Of a DNA stretch of 31,171 nt, positions 25,411-31,171 are shown piece by piece. The translations under genes and the position numbers were made by a program. The first letter of the stretch is position 1, and each line of letters begins with the position of its first letter. Where the stretch lies: NCBI GenBank assembly GCA_021836225.1, contig JAKBJA010000052.1, forward strand, positions 1 to 31,171. The letters run 5' to 3'. Under the pieces are notes generated by a model. The model was not told where the DNA came from. It saw nothing but the letters and a program-made list of their open reading frames with translations, and made no database searches. Source of the stretch: Pseudomonadota bacterium. Its GTDB lineage: Bacteria > Pseudomonadota > Gammaproteobacteria > Burkholderiales > Thiobacillaceae.

Positions 25411-26940
25411 ATGAAACTCAATCTGAACAAGAAACAGACTCTATCCATTGCCGCTGTCCTGGGGATCGGCGTCGTGCTGGCCGGACTGATCCTCGGCACG
25501 GGCAAGCCGCAGTCCGCTGGCGACGAGCACGGGCAAGACAGCCATGCCGAAGCGCCGGATCACGCCGACGAAGAACCGCACGCAGCAGAAGCCGGCCCGG
25601 CCAAGGGGCCGCACGGCGGCAAGCTGTTCAACGATAAAGGCTACGGGCTGGAGGTGACCATTTTCGAACAGGGCGTGCCGCCGGAATTTCGCGTCTATCT
25701 CTACCGCGACGGCAATCCGGTCGATCCGTCGTCAAGCCAGGTTGCCATCACGTTGCATCGTCTCGGGCGCGAACCGCAGGTCATCCGGTTTGCCAAGGTA
25801 GGCGATTACCTCAGGGGCGACGCCGAAGTGGTCGAGCCGCATTCGTTCAAGGTGGAGATCGCCGCGCAGTCCGGCGGCAAGGCGTACCGCTTTGGCTACG
25901 ACCAGGTTGAAGCGCGGGTGAGCCTGAGCGATGCGCAGCTCAAGCAAAACGGCGTGAGTCTGCTGACTGCGGGCCCGGCGCGGATCAATGCTGCGCTGCA
26001 ACTGATCGGCGAGATTCGCCTGAACGAAGACCGCATGGTGCATGTGGTGCCGTTGCTGACCGGGGTGGTGGCGGCTTCACCGGCCAATGCCGGCGACCGG
26101 GTGAAAAAAGGTCAACTGCTGGCGGTGATTTCCAGCCAGGCGCTGGCCGACCAGCGCAGCGAACTGCTGGCGGCGCAAAAACGCCTGGCGCTGACGCGCA
26201 CGACGTTTGAGCGGGAGAAGCAGCTGTGGGAAGAAAAAATCTCCGCCGAGCAGGATTACCTGCAAGCGAAGCATGCCATGCAGGAAGCCGACATCGCCGT
26301 GCAGAACGCGCGCCAGAAACTGGCGTCGCTGGGTGGCGCGGGACAACCGGGCAGCGCGCTGACACGCTATGAAATCCGCGCACCGATCGACGGCGTGGTG
26401 GTCGAAAAGCACCTCTCGCTGGGCGAAGCCGTGCAGGGCGACGCGAAGATTTTCGTCATCGCCGATTTGTCCACGGTGTGGGTGGACATGACGGTTGCGG
26501 CCAAGGACATCGGCGCAGTCAGACCTGGCCAGAAAGCGGACATCCAGGCCACCGCGTTTGCCGCGCAGGGCAGCGGCACGATTTCCTATGTTGGCGCGCT
26601 GGTCGGCGAAGCGACGCGCGCGGCCACCGCGCGGGTGGTGTTGCCCAACCCCGCCGGGGTCTGGCGACCTGGCTTGCAGGTCAAGGTGCAGCTGGTCACC
26701 GGCTCGGTCGAGGTGCCGGTCGCGGTGTCCGCCGAAGCGATTCAGACCGTGCGCGACTGGACGGTGGTGTTCGGACGTTACGGCAACGATCTGGAAGCGC
26801 GCCCGCTGGAACTCGGGCGCAGCGACGGCAAGTTCATCGAGGTCGTCAGTGGGCTAAATGCGGGCGAAGTGTATGCCGCGACGAACAGCTTTCTGATCAA
26901 GGCCGATCTGGAAAAATCCGGCGCGAGCCACGACCACTAG
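25411..26940 (+). CDS. czcB: CzcB-type adaptor protein
   Basis: A 509-residue periplasmic adaptor with an N-terminal anchor (about 11-30). A His/acid-rich, potentially zinc-binding stretch (about 38-72, including DEHGQDSHAEAPDHADEEPH) is followed by the N-terminal beta domain usual in CzcB (PPEFRVYLYRDGNPVDPSSS). The barrel-sandwich halves are SPANAGDRVKKGQLLAVIS and RAPIDGVVVEKHLSLGEAV, flanking a coiled-coil hairpin (about 248-305), and the protein ends in HDH. The domain order and length are standard. It lies between czcC and the PII-like gene with gaps of only 8-9 bases. Confidence 0.93.
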   Translation: MKLNLNKKQTLSIAAVLGIGVVLAGLILGTGKPQSAGDEHGQDSHAEAPDHADEEPHAAEAGPAKGPHGGKLFNDKGYGLEVTIFEQGVPPEFRVYLYRDGNPVDPSSSQVAITLHRLGREPQVIRFAKVGDYLRGDAEVVEPHSFKVEIAAQSGGKAYRFGYDQVEARVSLSDAQLKQNGVSLLTAGPARINAALQLIGEIRLNEDRMVHVVPLLTGVVAASPANAGDRVKKGQLLAVISSQALADQRSELLAAQKRLALTRTTFEREKQLWEEKISAEQDYLQAKHAMQEADIAVQNARQKLASLGGAGQPGSALTRYEIRAPIDGVVVEKHLSLGEAVQGDAKIFVIADLSTVWVDMTVAAKDIGAVRPGQKADIQATAFAAQGSGTISYVGALVGEATRAATARVVLPNPAGVWRPGLQVKVQLVTGSVEVPVAVSAEAIQTVRDWTVVFGRYGNDLEARPLELGRSDGKFIEVVSGLNAGEVYAATNSFLIKADLEKSGASHDH

Positions 26941-26949
26941 GAGACCCCG

Positions 26950-30482
<3,533 letters not shown>

Positions 30483-30547
30483 CCGGAACGCCCTGGCCGA
30501 CAGGCTGGGGGGTCTCGTCTAATCAATCAACTGCAAAGGAGTAAATC

Positions 30548-30827
30548 ATGGGATTCCTTGAAGGCATGCTCGGTAATTTGATAGGCGGAAAATTCGGCGG
30601 CTACCGGGGTGGCCATCACGGCGGCTCCAGGCATGGCGGCTATGGGGCTATCTGCAAGACAGCAGCCTGGAAATCACCTGCCCCAAGTGCGGCAGCGCCA
30701 ATACGAACGGCACGCGCTTTTGCCGGAAATGCGGCGTTCCCTGTCGCCCGCCAAATGTTCCGGTTGCGGCGCGGAACTGACGGCGGGCGCACTGTTTTGC
30801 GGCCAATGCGGCAAACCCCGGCAGTAG
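30548..30827 (+). pseudogene. Gly/His plus double zinc-ribbon protein, two frameshifts
   Basis: A strong ribosome site (AAAGGAG) and ATG at 30548 begin a Gly/His-rich segment (MGFLEGMLGNLIGGKFGG, then GGHHGGSRHGGYG). After a GGGG run (30644-30647) the expected protein moves to the next frame: YLQDSSLEITCPKCGSANTN, then RFCRKCG. After a TT at 30737-30738 it moves again: SLSPAKCSGCGAELTAGALF, then CGQCGKPRQ and a TAG at 30825-30827. Stitched together this is a ~94-residue protein with two CxxC-x(n)-CxxC zinc ribbons behind a Gly/His region. Each break is consistent with one missing base. It is either a decayed gene or an artefact of homopolymer miscalls. Its position after czcA suggests zinc association, but its function is unknown. 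Confidence 0.7.
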
Positions 30828-30846
30828 CACAACGCATTTTCCAGGC

Positions 30847-31171
30847 ATGATTCGCATCTTCAGGCCGACGCTGGAAAAGCATCAGGTCGCCATTTATTTC
30901 ATGGCGGTGTTTGCCGGCCTGCTGGCAGCCGCCGTCGCGGGGCCCTCCGCTGCCGCCCTGGAAGCCTGGATCAATCCGGCGCTGGCAGCGCTTTTGTATG
31001 TCACCTTCCTGCAAGTGCCGATGGCTGCCCTCGGGCAGGCGCTGTCGCACGGGCGCTTCCTCTCGGCGCTGCTGATCGTCAACTTCGTTGCGGTTCCGCT
31101 GGTGGTACTCGGGCTGATCCAGTTCCTTCCTGCCCATCCGGCCCTTCACTTCGCCGTGCTGCTGGTATTGC
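30847..31171 (+). CDS. BASS-family permease (arsenic-resistance type), N-terminal part
   Basis: The frame from ATG 30847 is open to the window end (108 codons). It begins MIRIFRPTLEKHQVAIYFMA, with hydrophobic helices at about 16-35, 45-58, 73-90 and from 97. The opening LEKHQVAIYF, followed by AWINPALAALLYVTFLQVPM, is characteristic of permeases of the bile acid:sodium symporter superfamily annotated as arsenic resistance proteins (ACR3-like relatives). It follows the zinc-ribbon gene by 19 bases in the same orientation and could be part of the same metal-resistance transcript. The substrate cannot be settled from this fragment. Confidence 0.75.
   Translation, partial: MIRIFRPTLEKHQVAIYFMAVFAGLLAAAVAGPSAAALEAWINPALAALLYVTFLQVPMAALGQALSHGRFLSALLIVNFVAVPLVVLGLIQFLPAHPALHFAVLLVL

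Overview
The window is GC-rich, densely coded DNA from what looks like a betaproteobacterium. Rhodocyclales- or Thiobacillus-type relatives are plausible from the gene content; this is inference and no taxonomic marker is present. It reads as an accessory, metal-stress region placed next to a nitrate-uptake operon.

Layout. (1) 1-994: end of a nitrate ABC importer (nrtB tail, complete nrtD), closed by a rho-independent terminator at 1031-1060. (2) About 1.1-8.6 kb: a module bracketed by two degenerate ~100-bp direct repeats (1109-1210 and 8536-8634). It holds a patatin-like lipase, two tandem paralogous TetR repressors and a tripartite drug pump (NodT/OprM lipoprotein, EmrA-type adaptor, EmrB/DHA2 permease). 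Three related palindromes at 3228, 3977 and 4031 look like the TetR operators. (3) 8.7-10.6 kb: a more AT-rich debris field on the minus strand, with a polymorphic-toxin C-terminus carrying a PD-(D/E)xK-like nuclease, a DUF6572-like protein, an Imm26-like immunity protein whose last ~30 codons are out of frame, and an Rhs/YD-repeat fragment. (4) 10.7-21.3 kb, minus strand: a Cu(I)/Ag(I) resistance operon. In transcription order it encodes a cupredoxin, CusF, a Met-rich protein, a tandem His-repeat protein, a SHOCT protein, CusC-, CusB- (with fused CusF) and CusA-like proteins, and a CPD-type P1B ATPase. (5) 21.5-23.6 kb, plus strand: a divergent CusRS/CopRS two-component system; a cop-box palindrome lies in the shared promoter region and a second one precedes cusF. 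(6) 23.65-30.5 kb: a czcI-czcC-czcB-PII-like-czcA operon for divalent cations. (7) 30.55-30.83 kb: a Gly/His plus double zinc-ribbon gene broken by two frameshifts. (8) From 30.85 kb: the start of a BASS/ArsB-type permease that runs off the end.

How it works together: CusRS would sense periplasmic copper or silver and switch on the minus-strand operon. There the P-type ATPase moves cytosolic metal out, CusCBA spans both membranes, and CusF, the cupredoxin and the Met/His-rich proteins buffer the periplasm. The Czc operon adds Zn/Co/Cd export. The drug-pump module is separately controlled by its own TetR pair.

No wholly new system is proven here. The least familiar items are the tandem HxPHxAGDSHxPE protein, the toxin/immunity remnant with its A8-tract frame break, the shared-operator TetR pair, and the PII-like protein inside the czc operon.
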